Source of the DNA: Apiospora phragmitis
Taxonomy: Eukaryota > Ascomycota > Sordariomycetes > Amphisphaeriales > Apiosporaceae
Assembly: GCA_038363925.1 (NCBI GenBank)
Contig: JAQQWL010000006.1
Span: 476,501-540,500 of the forward strand
Direction of reading: 5' to 3'
Length of the DNA: 64,000 nt
Positions 55,737 through 64,000 of this stretch are shown here, piece after piece. Position numbers and translations under genes: made by a program. The number at the start of each line of letters is the position of its first letter. The stretch's first letter is position 1. Below the pieces are notes generated by a model that worked only from the letters and a program-made list of their open reading frames with translations, searched no databases and had not been told where the DNA came from.

Positions 55737-56003
55737 TCATATCTTCCACTGTTGAACCTTGGATCCAACGATTCGTGTACCCAACAGACCAAGCAAAGCA
55801 GTTGAAGTCAAGACGGTCAAGGATAACTCCAGGAACAGATTCTCTAAGGGCCAAGTTCGGAAGCTACCGCGATCGTACAGGAGGGGGAATCTATGTACTC
55901 CTCGTTGATAGACTTCAAGCTCGCCCTCAGTGGGAGCACGAAGCTTGGACTCCGATGGGGTTGGACGGTAGTCACCATTGTTCGAGGGATGAGGGGGTGG
56001 CAT
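55737..56003 (-). CDS. Possible small protein or upstream exon of paralog A
   Basis: An open frame of 88 residues from an ATG at 56003 (MPPPHPSNNGDYRPTPSESK), including LRAPTEGELEVYQRGVHRFP and a hydrophobic LFLELSLTVLTSTALLGLLG. It looks protein-like and lies immediately upstream of paralog A on the same strand. An intron ending at CCCTCCCAG just inside the paralog A frame could join them, but no strong donor is found. It may equally be chance. Confidence 0.25.
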   Translation of the reverse strand: MPPPHPSNNGDYRPTPSESKLRAPTEGELEVYQRGVHRFPLLYDRGSFRTWPLENLFLELSLTVLTSTALLGLLGTRIVGSKVQQWKI

Positions 56004-56609
56004 TTCGGAGCACGATGTTAAATGAAAGGGGGGGGGTTCAATGAAGCTGATGGAACCAAGTATGAGAGTCTTGTCGAACCCCAAATCAAGGGATCAACAA
56101 AGACCTTTATATAGATCAAAGCCACCTATACGAGCTTGAAAGTACTGACATGACTACGGTAGCTTCCAGGCTGCTTCACAGGCCCATTGGTAATAATGAC
56201 GCGATCTACGGCCTGTATGTTGGCTTCATCACGAACACAACCAACTCCTGGATAGAGTGCGACGACTATCTCCCAAGTGGGATATGGGCTGGATCAGGGC
56301 GCGTAGTTGGGCCCTTCGGACGGCGTCTATCTTCCATCACAGTTGGCATGACTAGCGGCGAATGGATCGTCGGTTGTTTGGCGAATAGGGAAGTGTAATT
56401 AGTCGCCGGGTTGGACGTTTGGGCCCAGCTTGGCGGCCTGCTCATCAACGTAATAAACACTGCCAGCAACCAACCCACCAATCAAAACGGATATCCACAA
56501 TGTGACTACTTTACCCCACCAAACACCTAATCTTCATTATCCCATCTCGCCCACCTCGACCTTTCTTCAACTTGCCAACATCGCGCACAACCGAACTCAA
56601 TCCAGAGCA

Positions 56610-57424
56610 ATGGAAACAGAACCAGCAACACCGCCCAGCCAGGAAGCTGTCGGCTCGGTCAACGAGCTCTACCACGCCATCTGTGCCGCCTTCCCACGGG
56701 CTGTGGCAAATTTCAACTCCAAATGGGATGCTGCGCACCCGCTATGCACTTCTCTGGCGTCCTCCAACGGTGCCACCTGCCTGGGAGAAGACGAGTTCAT
56801 CGCCCTCGGGAAGCTTGGCCCCAAGATCATCCCCTTCGTTCTCTTCAAGCTGGCGAGCGATGCTGCCGACAATCTATGGGCCGTGTTTTTATGTAAGTCC
56901 ACCTCGTCTCCGGCACGGCCAACATGTCAAGGGGGAACTTTGGTTAATCAAGATACCGGCTAGATCACGCCTTGGAGAAAGACCCTGCCTACCGCCCTAG
57001 CCTGGACGGTGATTTACAGCGCCAGAGGCGCCAGATTGTCGAACTCAACTTCCAGCGCAATAAGCTTGCGGAAGAACGCATTCGGAATTGGCAGAGACAC
57101 TGCCGGGAAAACTCGATTCATAGTGTGACCCTCGTCTACACCAGCGGCGATGAGTACTTCGACTTGCTCGACATGGGGCCTGGTATCATAGCTCATCTCA
57201 TGGTTGAGTACTACCACGACCGGGGAGGCTTCTACTATGAGCTTTTGCATGAGATCATCCACAGCCGGCAAATGGGTGCTATGGAGATCAAGAAGCCTGA
57301 AGAATTCCAGGTGTGGACGCTATTCTTCGAAGATATTGATCATGACAAGGCGCCCAAGTATCGCCCCAAGGACTGGGAACGCCAGCTATCCTTTTGGAAA
57401 GATAAAGATCCCGACACGTATTGA
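56610..57424 (+). CDS. Unknown fungal protein, paralog B of a divergent pair
   Basis: Exons are 56610-56892 and 56964-57424 (71-base intron, GTAAGT...TAG, splitting a Tyr codon), encoding 247 residues with an intact frame. A polar N-terminus leads to SVNELYHAICAAFPRAVANF. The module shared with paralog A follows: DEFIALGKLGPKIIPFVLFK and AVFLYHALEKDP. A helical charged segment comes next (RQRRQIVELNFQRNKLAEER). The module then appears to repeat: GDEYFDLLDMGPGIIAHLMV, EYYHDRGGFYYELLHEIIHS. So the protein probably contains two diverged copies of one helical unit. The C-terminus ends with a Trp-containing tail (DWERQLSFWKDKD). No signal peptide, membrane segment or catalytic motif is seen. The ATG at 56610 is the first in frame. 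The frame is open upstream only to non-ATG codons. Confidence 0.75.
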
Positions 57425-58285
57425 GCGTTTCATCAACACTGTAGCATTTAACCTTGTAAATAAGCAAGTTGAGAGTTTAGGACAAAATCCAGAGTTTATA
57501 TTGTCGGTCCGCATTCTGGGTCTACTTATTCTTGCGAGTTTGTCGCCTTGTTTCCAGCGGGGATTTGCACATTAACAATTCTTTTTTTCCTCTTCGGTTC
57601 AATATCAAGGTATGAACCCATTTGGGAATTCCATGTGTTATCAAGTTCACATATTGTCCATTAGGAAACAGCAGCAAAGTGCAGATAGATAAATAGATTC
57701 AGCTTGTTGGGAGTTGTAAGATTCTCAGCTAGAAAGAGAAAAAGGCAACAAATAGGAATACCGTCCAGGTCCGTTGTATATCCATTCAAAAGACCACTCC
57801 AGCTCATCGCGGCAATAGGTTTAGTAAAAGAAGTAAAACAGGTATGAAGGACATGGAACTTTCTTCGATTGAGATCATATGAGCGAGTAGAATAAGCTTA
57901 CACATTAGCAAAGCCAGGGCCCGGTCCGAGAAGATCAAAGGTCTATTGTTACAGTGCATGAAAGGGAGATAGAGTAAAAGAAGGGAATCAGACATAAAGA
58001 AAGGTGAACGAGCATAGAACATTGACAAACTCTTACATGTAAAAGGAGATCTTATCTCGAAGATGAAATACACGTTTCCGATCTTACTATATTCTATTAC
58101 AACGTCTAGTGTAAACTAGCTATTTTAAGTAATTTAGTGGGTTGCATGAGCTCAACGCAATGCAGACCATATATCAAGGATCATCCTCACTTACCATTTT
58201 CCTTCCCCCTCATATAGTGTTGACTCCAGTAGAGAAGACTCTAGTTGACTGGAGTTATCCACCGAGGGCTGGATGAAGAATACGA
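57425..58285. other. Intergenic (convergent 3' ends)
   Basis: AT-rich and purine-rich sequence between paralog B and the convergent 58286-58987 gene. No supported gene or repeat. Confidence 0.45.
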
Positions 58286-58987
58286 TTAGTAGATGCCGGC
58301 CTTTCGGAACTCGTTCCCCATGGTCTCCCGGACATCCGCGGCCAAGTTGTCGTTGGGCCGCATGGCGAGAACCATTTCCATGATAGCCGGGACGGCGTCT
58401 TCGAACCCGTCACGGAGGTTGCTGTCGCTTTTCCCTCGCCAGATGTCGCCGGCCAGGTATGACTTACCCAGCTCTAGAATGATTGCCTCCACGATCTGTG
58501 GATTCGGGTTCTTGTGGGCGACCAACTCGCGCTGCAGCTCGTTGCCGAATAGCACGAGATGGTGCATCTGCCGCGTGTGGACCTCGAGCGGCTCCCGGTG
58601 GTACGAGTCCTGGTAATCCACAACGCGCTTCTTGCTGGCCTGCATGAACTGCATGAGGAACTGCTGCTCCACCGTGAAGAAGAGGCGAAACGCCTTGCCG
58701 ACCGGGGTCGTGTCGCCCAGCCGGTGGCCCCAGACTTCGTTGCGCGCAACATTCAGCTCCTTCCGCGACTCGACCAGCTTCTCTATGCACCGGGCGCAGG
58801 TTCCCTGCGTCTTGGCCTCGCTCACCACCTCGTGGGTCTCCGTGGGCTCCGGCTCGCCCGGCTGCAGTGTCCGGGTCGTGCGGCGCTGCTTCGGCGTGAC
58901 GCGGGTGTCGATGTGCCAGCAACCGGTGTACACCGTGTTGACATCGGTAATGAATGTCACTTTCCTTGGTTCCGAGGATGAAGCCAT
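58286..58987 (-). CDS. Hypothetical protein, intact
   Basis: A single-exon gene of 233 residues from the ATG at 58987 with strongly GC-rich third positions, a good sign of real coding. The N-terminus reads VTFITDVNTVYTGCWHIDTR, then a Cys pair GTCARCIEKLVESRKELNVA. With the earlier GCWH this could bind a metal. The remainder is helical: VGKAFRLFFTVEQQFLMQFM, LVLFGNELQRELVAHKNPNP, VPAIMEMVLAMRPNDNLAAD. No signal peptide or membrane segment. I do not recognise a family. It is convergent with paralog B. Confidence 0.65.
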   Translation of the reverse strand: MASSSEPRKVTFITDVNTVYTGCWHIDTRVTPKQRRTTRTLQPGEPEPTETHEVVSEAKTQGTCARCIEKLVESRKELNVARNEVWGHRLGDTTPVGKAFRLFFTVEQQFLMQFMQASKKRVVDYQDSYHREPLEVHTRQMHHLVLFGNELQRELVAHKNPNPQIVEAIILELGKSYLAGDIWRGKSDSNLRDGFEDAVPAIMEMVLAMRPNDNLAADVRETMGNEFRKAGIY

Positions 58988-60412
58988 GTTAGTGGTATTT
59001 ATTCTGGAGGACGTAGGTTAGCGTCAGACAAGTTTCCCTTTCTACTGTTGATAGAATAAGCTTCGTCTTGATGCGTGCCAGCTACCTCTTTCAGCATCCA
59101 TGGGGGCCTTGGTACGCATTTATAATAATTATCTACTTTTTTGACACTGGTGACTGGTTCTGTTCACAAAGGCTATGTTTTCCGCCTGTCAAAATTCATA
59201 GCTCATTGTTCCTTTGTCCTACAGCATATCTGTGCCTTGATTCATCACTAGTGTTAAGAATGACCGTCGTGGACAATGGGAGAAGGGAGAAGTTTTCCTG
59301 GAAAGCTTACTCATAGGCAGGTTTCAAACACTTCTCAGTCACTTGCAAAAAGGAACTGGATACCCGAGTTGAACGAACTTCATGCTGTGCATAGCAGGGA
59401 AACAAAAAGGGGCAACGAGGACGATTTGCCAGAGGCTTGTTGATTACCACAAATCCCGACAACCACTCGCAGACGTGCCGCAGCTGGACCTCCAGCCTTG
59501 GCCGCATCTCAGGAACTCTTAGGCCGGGGATTTCGATAACTTTAGTGGTTGAACAAGGACAAATAGATATCTTAACAACATTGAAAGATCATAAGGATGA
59601 CCAAAGTGTGAGCATCAGTAAATTTCGATTAGTCCTTCGATGAGGGTCGCAATTATATGGATGGCCAGAGATGTGTACCGCAGATGACACTCTGGAAGGC
59701 ATGTTGTTTTGATAAAAGTCGTGAATAGTGACATATTGTCGCCAAAAAAGGTGGAGAAAATGCTTCCGTAGCTACAACACAAGCGCAGTCGATCGTACGG
59801 GTACGTGTATTAGAAAGGAGGAAGGCAGGTCTAGAATAAGTAAAGGGGACTTCGCGGTAGTACGGGCCTATATGCATACTTGTCTACGTGGGTGGTATTG
59901 ATAGGGACATGGTCGTGCAATGTCTAAGAGGGATGGTGACTAAACCGGGCAGATGCAGCAGCGCTTTCTTAACCATGATGTGGCTTTCGTACGCCCGTAG
60001 CCCATCAAAGACGGGGCCTGTAGCTCAATATTTGGGGGACAGGGCAGTAGCTCCCAATTAGCAACGTCTGTGATATACTGCGGCCATTGGTAGCTTTAAA
60101 CGTATAACGCGTCCTGAAAGTAATGTTACCGGCGAACCAGCTAGATGAGGCCCCAAGGGGCTCCGTATCGAGCCGCCTTGGCCATCCATCATGGTTCCCA
60201 ATCGCCATGAACCTAAGATATGCACCGTCGTCCCGCGACGCTCCCCTAGCGTTCCCCTCCCCGCGTCTAACGTGCTCTTCATTCGTTCTAGTCCGATGAT
60301 TGAAACAACAAGAGTCAAGGTCATCTCCTACCTATCATCAGACGTTTCGTGGTTCAGCTCGGTGGACTCTTCCTGTGATCCAAAGATTGTACTCGACACT
60401 TAACACAAAGTC
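58988..60412. other. Intergenic, 1.4 kb
   Basis: Short frames only (59068-59316, 59437-59643, 60058-60324), none with a domain. The segment before 60413 should hold the oxidase promoter, and possibly an unrecognised first exon with a signal peptide. Confidence 0.4.
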
Positions 60413-62133
60413 ATGGCGCTAGTATCTTGTGTAAGTCTTGGATCGCACCCTGTCTGGCGAATGCAAAGCTGGTAACACCTTGATGGCTAACGCGGGGAAC
60501 ACATGCAAAGTGCGACGCTTTATCCAGTGCTTTGCCGGGGAATGTCTTCCTCCCGAACAGCACCACCTACCTCGACGCGAGCTCGCAACGATGGTCAGGC
60601 ACAGCCTCGTCGCTGTGGCCCAACTGCATGGTGCTACCCACCTGTACGGAGGACGTGGCGACGGCCATGCAGGTCCTAACGCAGAACCAGTGCCTCTTCG
60701 CCGTCAAGTCGGGCGGGCACATGGCCGTCGCGGGCTTCAACAACATCAACGACGGCGTGACCCTCGACCTGAGCCGTCTCAACACCGTCGAGCAGGCCAT
60801 CAACCTGCGCACGACGCGGCTCGGGGCCGGCGCCGAATGGCAGCACGTCTACGACAAGACCCCGGACGTCGTGGTGCCGGGCGGCCTGTGCGGCGGCACG
60901 GGCGTCGGGGGTGTCTCGCTCGGCGGCGGCATGTCCATCTTCCTGGCCGAGAAGGGCTGGACCGCGAACAACATCATTGACTACGAGATGGTCCTGGCCA
61001 ACGGATCCATCGTCCACGCCAACCAGGCCTCCAACCCGGACCTCTTCCTCGCGCTCAAGGGCGGCGGCTCCAACTTTGGGGTACTGACACACATCACCGT
61101 CAACAATGCGCAGCTGACCAATCTAGTCTATGCCGGACAGGTGATCAATCTTCTCACCGACCGGTCGATGAGCTCGTTATTGAATGCTTTGACCAGGTAC
61201 ACTAAAAACAACAACAGGGATCAGAGCGCGGGACTGCAGACCATATTCAAGCTCGGTAGCAACGGGAAGGACGAGGTCGAGACGCTGTATGGGCACAAAG
61301 TGGGCCCGGCTTCCTTGATGCCCTTGCCCTTCCTCCCTCCTGCCATCTTCGGCGACTTGCTGAGGGTTCCGTCGCAAACACTGGCCATTGCTGCACCGGC
61401 GCCCATAAACATCATGTCCCGCATCGCGCAGGCCGCCCAAGCAGATGGGTTCAGGTAGGTGTAGTAGGACTGCACCACTGTCGCTGCCCTTGGCGAAAAT
61501 CAAGTAGCTCCCCGTATTACTAATTATTGACCGTGACATACCAACAGGGACGAAATAGCAACCATCACCTTCAAGAACGACCAAAACACCATTGAAGCAG
61601 TGCATACGATAACCAACGACATATGTAACCAAATGGCCGACGTACCCAACCTAGACTGTTTCTGGAGCTACGTGCCTCTGCCGGAAATCGTCACGGCCAA
61701 CAGCCTGAAGAGGGGCGGCGACGTCCTGGGCCTGGATAGAAACCGTATTGACCGCATGAGTACGTAAACGAGCATGTCTTCGATCACTGACATCCCCCCA
61801 TCCCGTGTCACTACCTCTAGATCAAGACATGATGATATCACTGGCTAACTCCTGCCAGTCGTCTTCTTCTCCCCGCGGTGGCTCGACCCCCAGTACGACG
61901 ACCGCATGGCCAACACCAGCGTGGCCTGGTTCAACCAGGCCAAGGCGGCCACGGTGGCCCGGGGCACCGATGACGAGTTCCTGTACCTGAACTTTGCCGG
62001 CGGGTTCCAGGATCCCATCAGTGGCTACGGTGCCAAGAATGTCGAGTTTCTGCGGCGGGTGGCGGCCCAGTACGATCCTCAGGGGGTCTTCCAGAAGCTG
62101 ATACCGGGGGGCTTCAAGCTGCCGGCGAAGTAG
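60413..62133 (+). CDS. FAD-linked oxidase, berberine-bridge-like (PCMH-type)
   Basis: Exons are 60413-60430, 60511-61454, 61548-61759 and 61859-62133. All introns are GT-AG and phase-matched, giving 482 residues. The FAD-binding domain has FAVKSGGHM, whose His (about residue 76) is the usual covalent flavin ligand. GGLCGGTGVGGVSLGGG follows, whose Cys (about 133) sits where bicovalent berberine-bridge enzymes attach FAD a second time. Further on come GWTANNIIDYEMVLANG and DLFLALKGGGSNFGVLT. The C-terminal substrate domain ends AKNVEFLRRVAAQYDPQGVF. Such enzymes oxidise alcohols, sugars or secondary metabolites. The first exon encodes only MALVSC and no signal peptide is present, so the true 5' end may lie upstream. 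The frame is otherwise intact. Confidence 0.86.
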
Positions 62134-62154
62134 GTAATTAGCAGTAGATAAAAG

Positions 62155-62391
62155 CCTCTGCTCCCCCTCCTCCGCCTGGTCATGGGCCCGACGCTGTAGA
62201 CCGCGGCCCCGGGCGGCCACGACGTCGTCGAGCTGGCTCTGAGCCCCCGGTATTCCGGCGAGCGAGGGTACTACACGCTTCTGCAGAAGGACCAGAGCTC
62301 GCCGGAAAGCTAGGACAGGCAGAAGCCGGCCAGCCTCTGGGTGAAGGCTTTGACGTGGGCTAAGATGGACCAAGGTGGAACGAAGCTGTAG
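62155..62391 (+). pseudogene. C-terminal fragment of a short-chain dehydrogenase
   Basis: One frame reads PGGHDVVELALSPRYSGERG, then YYTLLQKDQSSPES, a stop, and SLWVKALTWAKMDQGG, ending at TAG 62391. The order (ALSP, G-Y-Y, K-SSPES, LWVK-L-WA) matches the C-terminal tail of fungal SDR enzymes of secondary metabolism. The Rossmann and YxxxK parts are absent, and there is an earlier stop near 62196-62198. It is a remnant, not a gene. Confidence 0.5.
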
Positions 62392-62576
62392 ATCTGGTGT
62401 ATTCAGGCTGGTCAAGCTTTGAAGTGATTAATGCGATAGGCAGAACCGGGTTTTACACTCTTTGTGACTTGGGGAGGCCCTTTATACAATAATAGCAATG
62501 ATTTGTAATTGGTCATGTACTTACTCAGTCAATTTTCCACCACACTTCTAGAATACTCCTAGAATACTCCTATCCT

Positions 62577-62860
62577 CATATGGCCCGCCATCCATGACGC
62601 CTTCTACGCGTTCCAGGATATCGTGGACGACCAGCGGCTCGGGCTGAAAGGCACCGCGGTGCTGTTTAGGGGCACAGCAAGCCGTTTCTGTGGGTCTACC
62701 TCGCGGTGCAGATCGGCCTTCTGGCCTGCCCACAGATACTCACTACGGGCAGACGCTAAGTGCTTCATCATCGCGGTGGGTGGCTATGCGGCGGCCTACT
62801 TATGGCAGAAATGGCTTGATGGAAGGGGTTATGTGGCTGCAAAAATTGAATACCATGTTC
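62577..62860 (+). pseudogene. UbiA-type prenyltransferase fragment
   Basis: The frame reads IWPAIHDAFYAFQDIVDD, then QRLGLKGTAVLFRG, the second Asp-rich motif region of UbiA prenyltransferases (YAxQDxxDDxxxGxKST). In the next frame follows HSKPFLWVYLAVQIGLLAC, the usual next helix, and further on a frame with IIAVGGYAAAYLWQKW, like the last helix. At least two frame changes and a stop lie between. The N-terminal half with the first Asp motif is missing. A remnant. Confidence 0.5.
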
Positions 62861-63228
62861 GCCCAACAAACTGGCTCGCTGTCAGTGTTGGGCAATCAAC
62901 GATGATGCGTCGGCAGCATCGGGAAGGGATGACGGAGCAAGGGATGACAAACAAACTGCAGGCCAGGGTAACCATTGCCCGAGCCCCCTAATGGTTGGTT
63001 GCCAAGTCGGCATTAGATCAAATTGGGCAACCTACACGATGTTGTATGCGGTTGATGCGGTACCGCCCCCTTTCCACAGTGAACCATCGGCGCACAACAA
63101 AAATGATACCCCATCCTTTTTTATTTATTTTTTATAACTTGGACCCGACGCTTCATAAGTTGGTCGATCATCAACTTATCAAAGTACTTTATTTTTTATA
63201 TTTTAACTTCAATTGCCAGTCGATAAAG
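62861..63228. other. Promoter region of the amidohydrolase gene
   Basis: AT-rich between 63115 and 63215 (TTTTTTATTTATTTTTTATA). No gene. Confidence 0.45.
63155..63179. promoter_or_regulatory. Inverted repeat upstream of amidohydrolase
   Basis: ATAAGTTG at 63155-63162 and its exact complement CAACTTAT at 63172-63179 are separated by nine bases, ending about 50 bases before the start codon. This could be a binding site for a dimeric regulator or a hairpin in the leader. A similar TATAACTTGG lies just upstream at about 63133. No factor can be named. Confidence 0.25.
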
Positions 63229-64000
63229 ATGATGTTTCGCAGCGCTGTAACGCCGGCCATGCTGGTGCTATTCCATGTAGCCATTGCTGCGGGGGCAAAA
63301 CTGCTAAGTGGCGGGACCATGATCGCATTCGACCAGGAGTCCGAGCAGCTGCGAGTGATCAGGGGCGGGTCCGTCCTCATCGAGGGAGACCGAATCACTG
63401 GCGTTTCGGACGTGGCCTCGCCGCTCGACACGCCCGCCGGCGTCGAGTTCGTCGACTGCACCGACAAGATCATCACCCCGGGCTTCATCGACACCCACCG
63501 CCACGGGTGGCAGACCGTCTTTAAGACCATGGGCTCCATCACGACGCTGGCTGACTACGCCCTGCGGTTCAGCGCGCTCGTCGCCGCGCCCCTCTTCACC
63601 CCCGGACGACCTCTACATTAGCCAGCTCGCCGGCCTCTACGAGGCCGTGGCCGCTGGCGTGACCACCATCGTCGATCACGCCCACCACACCTGGACGCCC
63701 GAGCACGCCGCCGCGGGACTGCGCGCTTCTGTTGACAGCGGGGCCCGGGTCTTCTTTGGCTACACCTTCCAGAACTCGTCGGCTGAGTTTGGCGTCCCGG
63801 AGCAGATTGGGCAGTGGAAGGAGCTGGCCGCGGCCATGACCAGCAACTTGACTCAACTTTGCATCGCTTACGACGAATGGACCTCCAATCCTACGGGAGG
63901 TAACACGCAGGCTGTTATAGATCTGATAAAGTGCGTCTAATTTGAGAGTCCTCAGAATTGGAGTTGGCTAACCTTCATCACAGGGAGAGCGAATCGCTGC
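63229..64000 (+). CDS. Amidohydrolase-family protein, partial at window end, one-base frameshift
   Basis: The start ATGATG at 63229 is followed by a signal-peptide-like stretch (AVTPAMLVLFHVAIAAGAKL). The amidohydrolase fold then begins: GGTMIAFD, SVLIEGDRITGVSD, IITPGFIDTHRHGWQTVF (the HxH metal motif), VAAGVTTIVDHAHHTW, DSGARVFFGYTFQNSS. The frame breaks at GG 63604-63605, where one G is extra. Removing it joins LFTP to DDLYISQLAGLYEAV. A 53-base intron (63931-63983, GTGCGT...CAG) is phase-matched, and the next exon (ESESLL) runs off the window. Relatives are cytosine-deaminase/TRZ-ATZ-like or imidazolonepropionase-like hydrolases. The substrate is unknown. If the signal peptide is real, the enzyme is secreted, which is unusual for this group but known in fungi. 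Confidence 0.82.

Overview
The window looks like nuclear DNA of a filamentous ascomycete, most likely a Sordariomycete. Short introns (about 50-130 bases) with GTAAGT-like donors and CTAAC/CTGAC branch sites split many genes. Core genes have GC-rich third codon positions. The families are typical of Pezizomycotina: GH17 glucanase, GH7 cellulase with CBM1, BCS1-like AAA protein, DHA1 transporter and F-box proteins. AT-rich blocks nearly lacking CA dinucleotides show repeat-induced point mutation (RIP). I see no rRNA, tRNA or CRISPR.

Layout. 1-34.6 kb is gene-rich: GH17 glucanase, a Cys-rich unknown, zinc alcohol dehydrogenase, BCS1-like ATPase, DHA1 transporter, disordered protein, BRCT protein, GH7 cellulase, second disordered protein, two F-box genes, mitochondrial HscB/Jac1 co-chaperone, F-box-like protein, a 5'-incomplete CE1 esterase and a Gfo/Idh oxidoreductase. 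36-43 kb holds secreted or surface proteins: PAN/apple protein, small Cys-rich secreted protein and a single-pass membrane protein. 43-54 kb is accessory and decayed: RIP-mutated blocks around a DUF3435 recombinase relic, an alpha/beta hydrolase relic, an APH-like kinase, a nearly full-length Tc1/mariner copy and two broken unknown genes. 54.5-57.4 kb carries two divergent paralogs of an unnamed family with a conserved intron. 60.4-64 kb has an FAD-linked oxidase, SDR and UbiA prenyltransferase fragments and a partial amidohydrolase, possibly a decayed metabolite cluster.

Main caution. Ten otherwise well-conserved genes are broken by sixteen one-base length changes, nearly all in short runs of one base. 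In each complete case, correcting them gives a full-length frame divisible by three. This looks more like consensus error than real loss of function, so I annotate these as genes and state each break. The genes do not form one pathway. Shared themes are plant cell-wall attack (GH7, CE1, GH17, sugar-type oxidoreductases), surface or secreted proteins, and a transposon-rich accessory segment.
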